This document shows, one piece after another, positions 14,926 through 24,919 of a stretch of DNA of 64,000 nucleotides (positions within the stretch are counted from its first letter, which is position 1; each line of letters begins with the position of its first letter). The notes below the pieces were generated by a model, which saw nothing but the letters and a program-made list of their open reading frames with translations, had not been told where the DNA came from and did not search any database. Location: contig JACQDN010000058.1 in the NCBI GenBank assembly GCA_016201105.1, forward strand, positions 1 to 64,000, written 5' to 3'. Origin of the DNA: Pseudomonadota bacterium. Lineage in GTDB: Bacteria; Pseudomonadota; Alphaproteobacteria; Micropepsales; Micropepsaceae. The position numbers and the translations under genes are program-made.

Positions 14926-15809
14926 CAGGCATGCCCTCCCAATTCTCTCCAGCCGTACCGAATATCGTGGACGACGGCTTGGGCATTGAAAGCGGTGAGT
15001 GCGGGAAGGCTGCAGGCGCCTCGCGTCATGACCACTTTTGTCAGAGCGTCGGCATCGATACAACGCGGTGCGGCAACGGACACAAATTGCCGGACAGAAA
15101 TGGTGCGGCCGCAGCGCGTGTCGATATGAACGCCGGGAGTTTTTGCGCTGCCGCGATTGCCGGTGGCGCGGCCGCAAGAGCTTGCCAAACTGCCGTTCGA
15201 GAGTTCGATCAGAGGCACCACGCTATTGTCGACGTCGGGCGCCGCCAGACGAACTTTCTCGCTCGCCTGTCCAAGAACGCGAAGATCGCCGCCGGCGTTC
15301 ACGCACGCTTGCGATGGCGAGAAAGCCGCGATGATCTCCATGGCGCGATCGACCGCATAACCCTTGGCGATGCCGCCTAGATCTATCCAGAGCGGCCGGC
15401 GGAATTTCACGCGGCACTCCTCAAGAAGCTCGATGTCTCGCCACATCGCCGAGATTTCGGGGACAGCTACGCCGCGCGGTGCGGGAAGGATACCGCTGGC
15501 GACAAGGTCGGCCGCCACGGTGACGTCAAAGGCACCATCGCAGAGCGCGGAAACCTGCCGAGCGTGGCGTAGTACCTCGTAAGTACGGCGATCGACCGCA
15601 ACGGGGCGAATGTGCGCTTCCCGGTTCAAACGTGAAACATCGCTTGTTTCTTCATGAAAGCTCATCAGCGCATGGACCTGCGCAATTTCGGAAAATGCAC
15701 TGTCGATCGCGAGGTGAGCGCTGTCGTGGACGAGACCGTGCACGCGCACGCTCACATAGGTGCCTAACAGGGGCTTTGCCCGTTCAGTGACTGGAGAGCA
15801 CGATCGCAT
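14925..15809 (-). CDS. apbE: FAD:protein FMN transferase (ApbE)
   Basis: ApbE transfers FMN from FAD onto a Thr of partner proteins. The 294-aa protein shows the family blocks WIDLGGIAKGYAVDRA, NAGGDLRVLG and CIDADALTKVVM (the last near the Mg-binding Asp). Its predicted N-terminus (MRSCSPVTERAKPLLGTYVS) starts almost directly with the catalytic domain, with no clear signal peptide or lipobox. This is unusual, because most ApbE proteins act in the periplasm. It overlaps the FMN-binding protein gene by 26 bp and the membrane-protein gene by 1 bp, so all are one operon. The likely substrate is the protein encoded just upstream. Confidence 0.93.
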   Translation of the reverse strand: MRSCSPVTERAKPLLGTYVSVRVHGLVHDSAHLAIDSAFSEIAQVHALMSFHEETSDVSRLNREAHIRPVAVDRRTYEVLRHARQVSALCDGAFDVTVAADLVASGILPAPRGVAVPEISAMWRDIELLEECRVKFRRPLWIDLGGIAKGYAVDRAMEIIAAFSPSQACVNAGGDLRVLGQASEKVRLAAPDVDNSVVPLIELSNGSLASSCGRATGNRGSAKTPGVHIDTRCGRTISVRQFVSVAAPRCIDADALTKVVMTRGACSLPALTAFNAQAVVHDIRYGWRELGGHA

Positions 15810-16308
15810 ATGTCGCCATCAAACGCCGCACGCCGTCTGTGATGTGCTTGGAAGACAGGGTTGCCCCCGAAATATTCTGGATATCGTCGGTCAAACGAAG
15901 TTTAGCGACACTCGTTTTGCCGTTGAATTGCGCGCGCCATTTCGGGTTCATCACTTCGCCGCCATAGGTTTCGCGATATTCGAGGATCTCGATGTCCTTG
16001 ATTGCGCCGTTCGCGTCGATTCCGACGGCAAAGGGAATGAACTCGTGTTTGCCCACCACTTCATCGGCGATGAACCAGCCGCCGTTGGATGTGCGCCAAG
16101 CTTTCAAATCCTTGCTGAGGACGGTTGCGTCGCTCGCTTTTTCAATGACGGACACCTGCGCGTCGGTCAATTTGCGAAAGTCCGGCGCCAAGCGCGCGCC
16201 GGGGAACATGATGGCCTGCGCCTGTTCCACGCTGAGATAGACGGTGGCGTATGCCGGCGTGACCAGGGCAACTGCCGCGGCAGAAAGAAGAAGAAAACGT
16301 ACGTTCAT
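15784..16308 (-). CDS. Exported FMN-binding domain protein (covalent flavoprotein)
   Basis: A 174-aa protein from the ATG at 16308, with a clean Sec signal peptide (MNVRFLLLSAAAVALVTPAYA). The C-terminal half is an FMN-binding domain: the flavinylation motif reads ISGATLSSKHITDGV, with T150 as the predicted FMN attachment residue. It precedes apbE, the enzyme that installs such flavins. It is likely a periplasmic one-electron carrier or ferric reductase component. It lies 7 bp after the outer-membrane protein gene and shares its promoter. Confidence 0.85.
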   Translation of the reverse strand: MNVRFLLLSAAAVALVTPAYATVYLSVEQAQAIMFPGARLAPDFRKLTDAQVSVIEKASDATVLSKDLKAWRTSNGGWFIADEVVGKHEFIPFAVGIDANGAIKDIEILEYRETYGGEVMNPKWRAQFNGKTSVAKLRLTDDIQNISGATLSSKHITDGVRRLMATYAIVLSSH

Positions 16309-16315
16309 GGTGCCC

Positions 16316-17194
16316 TCAAAGAGCGATCCCGACGCGCAAGCGGACGCGGTAGCGTTCTTCTTCGTGCGCAAAGTGATTGACCGTTTCCCCGGCGGTACCG
16401 CTCAGATTCATCGCCCAGGGCAGTTGAGCCTGGGCGCCCAATGTTACCCAATAATTCTGCGCCGCGTAGTGAAGTACTGGTCCGAAGAAGAATGAGTTGG
16501 CGGCGCCGCTGCTGTGCTGAAACAGCAACAGCCCGTCATATTCACGTTGGCTTGCAAATTCGACGCCACCGAACCAGCTGGGCGCAAACCGGTACGAAAC
16601 GCCGGCGAGAACATTCAGCTCGGTGTTCTTGGCCCAGTGATGGGTGAAGTCTTTGCTGCCCGGAGGCGCGGTTGGATCGGGGGGAGCGAGATTCCATTCG
16701 TCTTCGAGAACCAGGTTCGCCGCGAGAACGAGCCGGTCGTCCAGGAAATTCTTTTGTAGAAGCACTTTGGTTTCGAACTCTCGCGAACCGGGACCTATTC
16801 TTGGTTCGACATACAATGCGAGCCCAATGGGATCGGTGAAAGGATTGAGCACTTGATAGATCGCTTCTGCGGAGATGCCCGTAAAGTGTGTTCCGCTGTC
16901 GGCCGGTCCTGTGATGGGATGCGTGCGTTCAAGTGTCCAGTCGTAGTTGGCGTAAGCCGAGATCTGGAAATTGCCGGTCAGGCCGTATTCGATTTCCGTC
17001 CTGCCTTCGATGGCATTGAAGGCCTCATGGGATTTGCCGTTCTTCCAGGTCAGCCATTGTTCGGTCTCCGAACCGCCCTTCGGCAAAATCTCGGTGGTGT
17101 AAATGGTGGCGAAGGGAGACTCGTCCGCCGTAGCGGGCATCGCCCCCAGGACCAGGACGATGGCTGCCAGCTTCAAGGCTCTGGAACTACGCAC
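16316..17194 (-). CDS. Putative beta-barrel outer-membrane protein leading a flavoprotein operon
   Basis: A 292-aa exported protein. I choose GTG 17194, preceded by GAGGG, because it begins right before a good signal peptide (LAAIVLVLGAMPATA). The body has alternating amphipathic strands and motifs such as LPKGGSETEQWLTW and EIEYGLTGNFQISAY, typical of barrel-like proteins often labelled only as domains of unknown function. It is the first gene of a four-gene minus-strand operon with the FMN-binding protein, ApbE and a histidine-rich membrane protein. A Fur-like box covers the presumed promoter. Role unknown; it could admit or present a substrate for reduction. Confidence 0.65.
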   Translation of the reverse strand: MRSSRALKLAAIVLVLGAMPATADESPFATIYTTEILPKGGSETEQWLTWKNGKSHEAFNAIEGRTEIEYGLTGNFQISAYANYDWTLERTHPITGPADSGTHFTGISAEAIYQVLNPFTDPIGLALYVEPRIGPGSREFETKVLLQKNFLDDRLVLAANLVLEDEWNLAPPDPTAPPGSKDFTHHWAKNTELNVLAGVSYRFAPSWFGGVEFASQREYDGLLLFQHSSGAANSFFFGPVLHYAAQNYWVTLGAQAQLPWAMNLSGTAGETVNHFAHEEERYRVRLRVGIAL

Positions 17195-17212
17195 GAATCC
17201 GCCCTCACATTT

Positions 17213-17231
17213 ATGATTGATAATCGTTCTC
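17213..17231 (-). promoter_or_regulatory. Fur-box-like operator upstream of the flavoprotein operon
   Basis: The 19-bp site ATGATTGATAATCGTTCTC matches the classical GATAATGATAATCATTATC Fur consensus at 13 of 19 positions, with the core TGATAATC intact. It ends 19 bp upstream of the GTG start of the outer-membrane protein gene. This is where a repressor would block transcription. The iron-regulation reading is inferred from this one site. Confidence 0.55.
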
Positions 17232-17384
17232 AAGAGAAATTGTGGCGGAGTTCCCCAACAACGTCAATGAGACTTAGTCGCAAATAATGTCGCATAGTTC
17301 TCTGCAGCCCGGCGGCCACTGCGGCGGTAGGGCCGCGCGCGAGACTCGGTCTAGGGTCGACGCCGGTCACATCCGGGGAACCCC

Positions 17385-17800
17385 ATGAATTCACTTCTTA
17401 CGCCCGTTCTCGCGCTCGTCACGCTGTCGCTGCTGGTTTGGATCTGGATGTATGTGACCCGCATCCCCGCGATGCAAAAGGCCAAGATCGATCCGCAGAA
17501 GGCGCGCTTTCCGGTTCGCTCGACGTGCTGCCCGACAACGTCCGCGGCGTTGCCGACAACTACAACCACCTGATGGAACAGCCGACGATCTTCTATGCGC
17601 TGGTGTTTTACATCGTGCTCTCAAACCACTCCGACCAAATTCACATCTATTCGGCCTGGGCCTATGTGATCCTGCGCGTGTTGCACTCGCTCATTCAGGG
17701 CACGGCCAATGTCGTGAATCTGCGCTTCCTTGTCTTCGCACTCTCTACGCTGGCGTTGATGGTGATGGCTGCGCGGGAACTGATGATGCTGACTTTTTAG
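17385..17800 (+). pseudogene. MAPEG-family membrane protein, frameshifted
   Basis: Residues 1-43 (MNSLLTPVLALVTLSLLVWI... to ARFP) are read in one frame. The rest, including the family signature VADNYNHLMEQPTIFYA and three further membrane helices, continues in another frame from about 17512. The break is near CTTTCCGGTTCGCTC. A single indel would restore a protein of about 138 aa. It is either a real inactivating mutation or a sequencing error. MAPEG proteins are glutathione-linked or detoxification membrane enzymes; this one's substrate is unknown. Confidence 0.82.
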
Positions 17801-17824
17801 CGCCTGGCTCTGGTACAATGCGTC

Positions 17825-18106
17825 TTAAAGGCTCAGTTCGCTGTGAGAGCCCAAGCGAACAAGTTCAAGTGTCTCGGTGTCCGGTTTTCGATAAATCAAC
17901 ACGAGATCCGGTTTGATATGGCAATCTCGGTGATCTTTCCAGCTGCCCGAAAGAGAATGATCTCTGAGCTTAACTGGTAAGGTTTCGTCGACGATCAGCA
18001 AGGCAAGGGCCGCTCTCAAATCGTTTTCGAGGGTTGCTCGATGCAGGCCCTTCGCCTCACGCTTGTAGTCGCGCTTGAACTTGGTGGTGCGCTTAATCGT
18101 CCGCAT
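17825..18106 (-). CDS. yafQ: Type II toxin, YafQ/RelE-like mRNA interferase
   Basis: A 93-aa toxin-like protein with DHSLSGSWKDHRDCHIKPDLVLIYR, closely matching E. coli YafQ (split here as DHSLSGSW and HRDCHIKPD). The ribonuclease residues are present at nearly the same positions as in YafQ: H50, H63, D67 and H88. It would cleave mRNA in the ribosomal A site. It overlaps the antitoxin gene upstream by 14 bp, the usual antitoxin-first order. The pair lies directly before the str operon. Confidence 0.9.
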   Translation of the reverse strand: MRTIKRTTKFKRDYKREAKGLHRATLENDLRAALALLIVDETLPVKLRDHSLSGSWKDHRDCHIKPDLVLIYRKPDTETLELVRLGSHSELSL

Positions 18107-18356
18107 TCAGATCGGTCATCAATTCATCGATGCTGCCGACTGTCACCAAATCGCCTTCGCGAGCCGCTGTCATTGCCTTGATCGTATCTGCGTTCGGAAC
18201 AAGCGGATCAAAAGGGAGGGCCTTTTCCGCTACTGTCCTCATCAGCATCATGCGCAATGCGTCAGACACGGTAAGACCAACGGCCGCCAAGATGGCTGTT
18301 GCTTCCTTTTTTACGCGTTCATCAATCCGGGCACGCACCACAGCATTTGCCGTCAT
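18093..18356 (-). CDS. dinJ: Type II antitoxin, RelB/DinJ family
   Basis: An 87-aa antitoxin starting MTANAVVRARIDERVKKEA, the ribbon-helix-helix beginning of the RelB/DinJ family, followed by ILAAVGLTVSDALRMML. The N-terminal part should dimerise and bind DNA, and the C-terminal tail (DLVTVGSIDELMTDL) should wrap the toxin. The start ATG lies 17 bp from a perfect palindrome that fits an autoregulatory operator. It precedes and overlaps the toxin gene. Confidence 0.88.
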   Translation of the reverse strand: MTANAVVRARIDERVKKEATAILAAVGLTVSDALRMMLMRTVAEKALPFDPLVPNADTIKAMTAAREGDLVTVGSIDELMTDLNADD

Positions 18357-18373
18357 CGCTGCTCCAAAGAAAA

Positions 18374-18394
18374 TTGGGCTACAATGTAGCCCAA
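18374..18394. promoter_or_regulatory. Perfect palindromic operator of the toxin-antitoxin pair
   Basis: TTGGGCTACA-A-TGTAGCCCAA is a perfect 10-bp inverted repeat around one central base. It ends 17 bp upstream of the antitoxin start, where ribbon-helix-helix antitoxins usually bind to repress their own operon. The role is inferred from position and symmetry. Confidence 0.75.
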
Positions 18395-18515
18395 GCGGAG
18401 AAAATTTCAAGAGCATAGCTACCTGGTCGTTTGTCCGCGCCGGGTACCGACCAAGGGCGGAAAAATCGACCAAAGAGTTAAGTTCGAACCACCGCGAAAT
18501 ATCCTTTCGCAGGGG
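18395..18515. other. Intergenic part between toxin-antitoxin operon and str promoter
   Basis: Together with its neighbours this fills the 381-bp gap between the antitoxin start and rpsL. Besides the operator and the str promoter I see no gene here. It should hold the antitoxin promoter, but I cannot point to convincing -35/-10 boxes. Confidence 0.4.
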
Positions 18516-18544
18516 TTGATTCACCCAGAACCCGCCGATATATA
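18516..18544 (+). promoter_or_regulatory. sigma70-type promoter of the str operon (rpsL)
   Basis: TTGATT (18516-18521), a 17-bp spacer, and TATATA (18539-18544) form a near-consensus promoter about 190 bp upstream of rpsL. The long leader contains a small stem (ACTCG/CGAGT) and a G/C-rich hairpin-prone segment. It would drive rpsL-rpsG-fusA-tuf and probably much of the S10 cluster. Confidence 0.75.
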
Positions 18545-18737
18545 GCGCCACCTTCCAGGGATGGGCCGTCTCGCAAGTGCGCGAGAAACGCTGTCGGGAA
18601 GCCAGTTTTAGAGCGTTGAGTGCGCGACTCGCAAAACGAGTCCTCCGCATGAACGGGGCAGGCCGCAAGGCCCCGCGCCCCGAATTTCGTTTGCCGCGCG
18701 AGCGGCTGAGACAAAGAGAGTTTGAACGGGAAGACGA

Positions 18738-19115
18738 ATGCCGACGATCAATCAGTTGATCCGCAAGGGACGCAAGTCCAAGCCGGGCCGTAACAAGGTG
18801 CCGGCGCTTCAGAATTCTCCGCAACGCCGCGGCGTGTGCACGCGCGTCTATACGACGACGCCGAAGAAGCCGAACTCCGCGCTGCGCAAAGTCGCGAAGG
18901 TGCGCTTGACCGGCAAGGGCGGCTACGAAGTGGTGAGCTACATCCCGGGCGAGGGCCACAATTTGCAGGAACACTCTGTGGTGCTCATTCGCGGCGGCCG
19001 CGTGAAGGATCTTCCGGGCGTTCGCTACCACATCATCCGCGGCGTGCTCGACACGCAAGGCGTGAAGGACCGCAAGCAACGCCGTTCGCTCTACGGCGCG
19101 AAGCGTCCGAAGTAA
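18738..19115 (+). CDS. rpsL: Ribosomal protein S12
   Basis: Decoding-centre protein of the 30S subunit, 125 aa. The conserved loops [12 protein letters not shown] and [14 protein letters not shown] are intact, with Lys at the positions where substitutions give streptomycin resistance (K43/K44 and K90 in this numbering). The sequence therefore predicts the sensitive form. First gene of the str operon, 31 bp before rpsG. Confidence 0.99.
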   Translation: MPTINQLIRKGRKSKPGRNKVPALQNSPQRRGVCTRVYTTTPKKPNSALRKVAKVRLTGKGGYEVVSYIPGEGHNLQEHSVVLIRGGRVKDLPGVRYHIIRGVLDTQGVKDRKQRRSLYGAKRPK

Positions 19116-19146
19116 TCGACAGCGACGAGAAGAAGGAAACAGAGCC

Positions 19147-19617
19147 ATGTCCCGCCGCCGCCGCGCCGATAAGCGAGAAATCACCCCGGACGCCAAATAT
19201 GGCGACCTCGTGCTCGCCAAGTTCATGAACAGCCTGATGTATGACGGCAAGAAATCCGCTGCCGAAGGCATCATCTACGGCGCCTTCGACACCATCCAGC
19301 AGAAGACAAAGCAGGATCCAATCGTGGTGTTCCACGAAGCGCTGCGCAATGTGTCACCGGCTATCGAAGTGAAGTCACGCCGCGTCGGTGGCGCGACCTA
19401 TCAGGTGCCGGTTGAAGTGCGCACGGACCGTGCGCGTGCACTTGCGATCCGCTGGCTCATTACAGCCGCGCGCGCCCGCAATGAAACGACGATGACGGGA
19501 AGGCTTTCGGGGGAAATTCTTGACGCCGCGAACAACCGCGGTTCGGCGGTCAAGAAGCGTGAAGACACTCATAAGATGGCAGAGGCGAACCGCGCCTTCT
19601 CCCATTACCGCTGGTAA
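19147..19617 (+). CDS. rpsG: Ribosomal protein S7
   Basis: Head protein of the 30S subunit that nucleates assembly of the 16S 3' domain and contacts E-site tRNA; 156 aa, standard length. The start [12 protein letters not shown] and blocks [13 protein letters not shown] and [16 protein letters not shown] are typical. Lies 31 bp after rpsL and 21 bp before fusA in the str operon. Confidence 0.99.
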   Translation: MSRRRRADKREITPDAKYGDLVLAKFMNSLMYDGKKSAAEGIIYGAFDTIQQKTKQDPIVVFHEALRNVSPAIEVKSRRVGGATYQVPVEVRTDRARALAIRWLITAARARNETTMTGRLSGEILDAANNRGSAVKKREDTHKMAEANRAFSHYRW

Positions 19618-19638
19618 GCGTACCCAAGGAATAGCGTT

Positions 19639-21714
19639 ATGGCCCGCACAACCCCGCTCGAGAGATACCGCAATATCGGCATTGCCGCGCATATCGACGC
19701 CGGCAAGACGACGACGACCGAGCGCATTCTCTATTATACGGGCAAGAGCCATAAGATCGGTGAAGTGCACGACGGCGCCGCCACCATGGACTTCATGGAG
19801 CAAGAACAGGAGCGCGGCATCACCATCACGTCCGCCGCCACGACGTGCTTCTGGAAAGACCACCGCATCAACATCATCGACACGCCGGGCCACGTGGACT
19901 TCACCATCGAAGTCGAGCGTTCCATGCGCGTGCTCGACGGTGCAGTCGCTGTGTTCGACGCTGTCGCCGGCGTGGAACCGCAGTCCGAAACCGTGTGGCG
20001 CCAGGCCGACAAGTACAAGGTTCCACGCATCTGCTTCGTCAACAAGATGGACCGCATGGGCGCGAACTTTCAGCGCTGCATCGACATGATGATCGACCGT
20101 CTCGGCACCAAGCCGATGGTGATCGCATGGCCGATCGGTTCGGAAGCCGAATTCAAGGGCATTGTCGACATCGTCAAGATGAAGGCGCTGATCTGGAAGG
20201 AAGAGCAGCTCGGCGCGGAATTCGACGAAATCGAAATCCCGGCCGATCTGAAAGCCAAGTGCGATGAGTTGCACATCCAGCTCGTGGAGATGGCCGTCGA
20301 TGAAGACGAAAAGCTTCTCGAAGCTTATCTCGACGGCAAGATGCCCAGTGTCGATGACATCAAGAAGTGCATCCGCAAGGGCACCACAGCGTTCCATTTC
20401 GTGCCCGTGATGTGCGGCTCTGCGTTCAAGAACAAGGGCGTGCAGCCGCTTCTCGATGCCGTCGTTGACTACCTGCCGTCGCCGCTCGACGTTCCGCCGG
20501 TGAAGGGCGTTGTTCCGGGCAAAGAAATCGAAGTTGAACGTCCCGCCGACGACAAGGCCCCGTTCGCCGGCCTGGCGTTCAAGATCATGGACGATCCGTT
20601 TGTCGGCTCCATCACGTTCGTGCGCGTCTATTCCGGCACCATCACGTCGGGCTCGGGCGTGCTGAACTCGGTGAAGGACAAGACCGAGCGCGTCGGGCGC
20701 ATGCTTTTGATGCACGCGAACAGCCGCGAGGACATCAAGGAAGCCCACGCCGGCGATATCGTCGCGCTCGCAAGTCTCAAGATTTCCACCACGGGCGAAA
20801 CGCTCTGCGATCCCAACCATCCGGTGATCCTGGAACGCATGGAATTCCCCGATCCGGTCATCGAGGTGGCGATCGAACCCAAGACCAAGGCCGATCAGGA
20901 AAAGATGGGCCTCGCGCTCAACCGCCTGGCGCAGGAAGATCCCTCGTTCCGCGTTTCCACCGATCAGGAATCCGGTCAGACGATCCTCAAGGGCATGGGC
21001 GAACTTCACCTTGAGATTAAAGTCGACATTCTCAAGCGCACCTACAAAGTCGACGCGACCGTCGGTGCGCCGCAAGTGGCTTATCGTGAGACGCTATCGC
21101 GGCCGGTCTCGATCAAATACACGCATAAGAAGCAGACCGGCGGATCCGGCCAGTTCGCCGAAGTGTCGATCGATTTCGAACCGCTACCGCCGGGCTCTGG
21201 TTTCGTGTTCGAGAACGACGTCGTGGGCGGCTCGATCCCGAAGGAATTCATCCCCTCGGTGGAAAAAGGCCTGAAGGCGCAAAAGGAATCGGGACTGCTC
21301 GCGGGCTTCCCGGTGATCGACTTCAAGGCGACGCTGACCGACGGAAAGTATCACGAAGTGGACTCCAACGCGCTCACCTTCGATATTGCGGCACGCGCCG
21401 CGTTCCGCGAGCTGGCGTCGAAAGGCGCGGTGAAGCTTTTGGAACCGATCATGAAGGTCGAGGTGGTGACACCGGAGGATTTCACCGGTGGCGTCATCGG
21501 AGACCTCCTGGGTCGGCGCGGTCACGTTCAAGGACAGGATACGCGCGGCAACGCGGTAGTCGTCGAGGCGATGGTGCCGCTTGCCAATATGTTCGGGTAC
21601 ATCAACCAGCTGCGTTCGATGTCTCAGGGCCGCGCGCAGTATTCGATGGAATTCCATCACTACGCGCAGGTTCCGCAAGCGATCGCGGACGAAGTCAAAG
21701 CAAAGTACGCCTAA
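19639..21714 (+). CDS. fusA: Elongation factor G
   Basis: Translocase GTPase of 691 aa. The G motifs are clear: AHIDAGKTT (P-loop), DTPGHVDF, and NKMDRMG; the switch I region reads EQERGITI. Domains II to V follow, ending in [18 protein letters not shown]. It moves tRNA and mRNA after peptide transfer and, with RRF, splits ribosomes. It is 12 bp upstream of tuf. Confidence 0.99.
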   Translation: MARTTPLERYRNIGIAAHIDAGKTTTTERILYYTGKSHKIGEVHDGAATMDFMEQEQERGITITSAATTCFWKDHRINIIDTPGHVDFTIEVERSMRVLDGAVAVFDAVAGVEPQSETVWRQADKYKVPRICFVNKMDRMGANFQRCIDMMIDRLGTKPMVIAWPIGSEAEFKGIVDIVKMKALIWKEEQLGAEFDEIEIPADLKAKCDELHIQLVEMAVDEDEKLLEAYLDGKMPSVDDIKKCIRKGTTAFHFVPVMCGSAFKNKGVQPLLDAVVDYLPSPLDVPPVKGVVPGKEIEVERPADDKAPFAGLAFKIMDDPFVGSITFVRVYSGTITSGSGVLNSVKDKTERVGRMLLMHANSREDIKEAHAGDIVALASLKISTTGETLCDPNHPVILERMEFPDPVIEVAIEPKTKADQEKMGLALNRLAQEDPSFRVSTDQESGQTILKGMGELHLEIKVDILKRTYKVDATVGAPQVAYRETLSRPVSIKYTHKKQTGGSGQFAEVSIDFEPLPPGSGFVFENDVVGGSIPKEFIPSVEKGLKAQKESGLLAGFPVIDFKATLTDGKYHEVDSNALTFDIAARAAFRELASKGAVKLLEPIMKVEVVTPEDFTGGVIGDLLGRRGHVQGQDTRGNAVVVEAMVPLANMFGYINQLRSMSQGRAQYSMEFHHYAQVPQAIADEVKAKYA

Positions 21715-21726
21715 GGAGATACGACA

Positions 21727-22917
<1,191 letters not shown>

Positions 22918-22950
22918 CCAGTCGAGACCGGTTCGAAGGATTTAAGACAG

Positions 22951-23259
22951 ATGCAAGGTCAGAATATCCGGATCAGGCTCAAGGCCTTCGATCACCGCAT
23001 TCTCGATAACTCGACGCGGGAAATCGTGAACACAGCGAAGCGCACGGGCGCTCAGGTACGCGGACCCATTCCGCTGCCGACGGGCATCGAGCGCTTCACC
23101 GTGAACCGGTCCCCGCACGTAGACAAGAAGAGCCGCGAACAGTTCGAAATCCGGACTCATAAGCGTCTTCTCGACATCATCGATCCCACCCCGCAAACGG
23201 TCGACGCTTTGATGAAGCTCGACCTTGCGGCGGGCGTCGACGTCGAAATCAAGCTTTAA
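22951..23259 (+). CDS. rpsJ: Ribosomal protein S10
   Basis: 30S head protein and NusE partner in antitermination, 102 aa. Starts [16 protein letters not shown] and contains the loop tip motif GPIPLPT. First gene of the S10 unit, 33 bp after tuf with no visible terminator or promoter in between, so it is likely continued from the str operon. Confidence 0.99.
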   Translation: MQGQNIRIRLKAFDHRILDNSTREIVNTAKRTGAQVRGPIPLPTGIERFTVNRSPHVDKKSREQFEIRTHKRLLDIIDPTPQTVDALMKLDLAAGVDVEIKL

Positions 23260-23274
23260 GGAGTGATCGCGGCG

Positions 23275-24012
23275 ATGCGCACAGGCGTCATCACGCAGAA
23301 AGTCGGCATGACTCGCCTCTTTTTGGAGGACGGCCGTCATGTGCCCGTTACGGTCCTGAAGCTGGATGGCTGTCAGGTCGTGGCGAAGCGCACCGAGGAA
23401 AAGGACGGCTATACGGCCGTTCAGCTCGGTTCCGGTTTTGCGAAAACAAAGCGTCTCACCAAGGCCGATCGCGGCAATTTTGCGAAGGCTGAAGTCGAGC
23501 CCAAAAAGAAACTGGCGGAATTCCGCGTCGATGCGGCGAACCTCCTGGATGTCGGCGACACGATCCTGGCGGATCATTTCGTGGCCGGCCAAAAGGTGGA
23601 CGTCACCGGCATCTCGATCGGCCGCGGTTTCACCGGCGCGATGAAGCGCTGGAATTTCCGCGGGCTAGAAGCCTCGCACGGCGTGTCGATCTCCCACCGC
23701 TCTCTCGGCGGTACGGGTGGCCGTCAGGATCCGGGCAAGACCTTCAAGAACAAGAAGATGCACGGCCATTACGGCGACGAGCGCGTGACGACGCAGAATC
23801 TCGAAGTGGCGAAAGTCGACGTCGAGCGCGGTCTCATCATGATCCGCGGCGCCGTTCCCGGCTCCAAGGGCGGCTGGGTCATGGTGCGCGATGCCGCGAA
23901 GCGTCCGCTGCCGAAGGAAGCCAAGATGCCAGCTTCCGTCCGCAAGGCCGAGAAGACCAACGGGGCCACCGCTTCCGAACAGAAAGCGCCTGAAAATCAG
24001 GTGGGGGGCTGA
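23275..24012 (+). CDS. rplC: Ribosomal protein L3
   Basis: Early-assembly 50S protein near the peptidyl-transferase centre, 245 aa. I use ATG 23275 because AAGGAG lies 11 nt upstream; GTG 23263 overlaps that ribosome binding site. The conserved block [15 protein letters not shown] and the [14 protein letters not shown] loop are intact. The C-terminus has about 25 extra polar residues. Confidence 0.98.
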   Translation: MRTGVITQKVGMTRLFLEDGRHVPVTVLKLDGCQVVAKRTEEKDGYTAVQLGSGFAKTKRLTKADRGNFAKAEVEPKKKLAEFRVDAANLLDVGDTILADHFVAGQKVDVTGISIGRGFTGAMKRWNFRGLEASHGVSISHRSLGGTGGRQDPGKTFKNKKMHGHYGDERVTTQNLEVAKVDVERGLIMIRGAVPGSKGGWVMVRDAAKRPLPKEAKMPASVRKAEKTNGATASEQKAPENQVGG

Positions 24013-24014
24013 AC

Positions 24015-24632
24015 GTGAAAACCAAAGTTCTCAGCCTCGACAACAAGGCCAGCGGCGAAGTCGATCTCAAGGACGATATCTTCGGTCTTGAGCCGCGCGC
24101 CGATCTCATCCAGCGCGTCGTCGTCTGGCAGCTCGCCAAGCGCCGCGCCGGCACGCATAAAATCCTGACGCGCGCGGAAGTGAATCGCACGAAGCACAGG
24201 CACGGCAAGCAGAAGGGCGGTGGTACCGCCCGCCACGGCGCGCGTTCCGCTCCGTTGTTCGTCGGCGGTGCCAAGGCCATGGGCCCGGTCAATCATAGTC
24301 ACGAATTCGATCTGCCCAAGAAAGTCCGCGCGCTTGGGCTCAAGCATGCGCTTTCCTCCAAGGCGAAAAGCGGCTCGATCGTCGTTCTGGAGAATGCTGT
24401 CTCCAAGTCCGTGAAGACGAAAGAGTTAGCGGCGCAGTTCGGAAAACTCGGCTGCGACAACGCGCTGGTGGTGGACGGCGAGTTCGACAAGAACTTCGAG
24501 CTCAGCGCCCGCAACCTCTCGCACGTCTCGATTCTGCCGGCGGCCGGCCTCAACGTCTACGACATCATGAAGCGCGACAAGCTCGTGATCACCAAAAGCG
24601 CCCTCAAGGCGATCGAGGAGCGTCTGTCATGA
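24015..24632 (+). CDS. rplD: Ribosomal protein L4
   Basis: 50S protein lining the exit tunnel, 205 aa, starting at GTG 24015 two bases after the L3 stop. The tunnel-loop segment [16 protein letters not shown] is present. In enterobacteria L4 also represses the S10 operon; whether that happens here cannot be seen. Its stop overlaps the rplW start (ATGA). Confidence 0.98.
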   Translation: MKTKVLSLDNKASGEVDLKDDIFGLEPRADLIQRVVVWQLAKRRAGTHKILTRAEVNRTKHRHGKQKGGGTARHGARSAPLFVGGAKAMGPVNHSHEFDLPKKVRALGLKHALSSKAKSGSIVVLENAVSKSVKTKELAAQFGKLGCDNALVVDGEFDKNFELSARNLSHVSILPAAGLNVYDIMKRDKLVITKSALKAIEERLS

Positions 24633-24916
24633 GCACGCATCACGACATCATCCTCTCGCCGGTCATCACCGAAAAGTCGACCAAGCTCACCGAAGCCAAT
24701 CAGGTCGTCTTCCGCGTGACGCTGGACGCGACCAAGCCCGCGATCGCGAAGGCTGTCGAGGCGCTGTTCAAGGTCAAGGTGAGGGCGGTCAACACCATTC
24801 GCATCAAAGGCAAGCCCAAACAGTTCCGCGGGCGCCCCTTCGATCGCAGCGATTACAAGAAAGCGGTCGTGACCCTCGAAGAGGGCCACCAGATCGACAT
24901 CACGACGGGACTGTAA
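24629..24916 (+). CDS. rplW: Ribosomal protein L23
   Basis: Protein at the tunnel exit where trigger factor and SRP dock; 95 aa. The family pattern [12 protein letters not shown] and [16 protein letters not shown] is clear. Overlaps rplD by 4 bp and ends 3 bp before rplB. Confidence 0.98.
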   Translation: MSTHHDIILSPVITEKSTKLTEANQVVFRVTLDATKPAIAKAVEALFKVKVRAVNTIRIKGKPKQFRGRPFDRSDYKKAVVTLEEGHQIDITTGL

Positions 24917-24919
24917 GTC

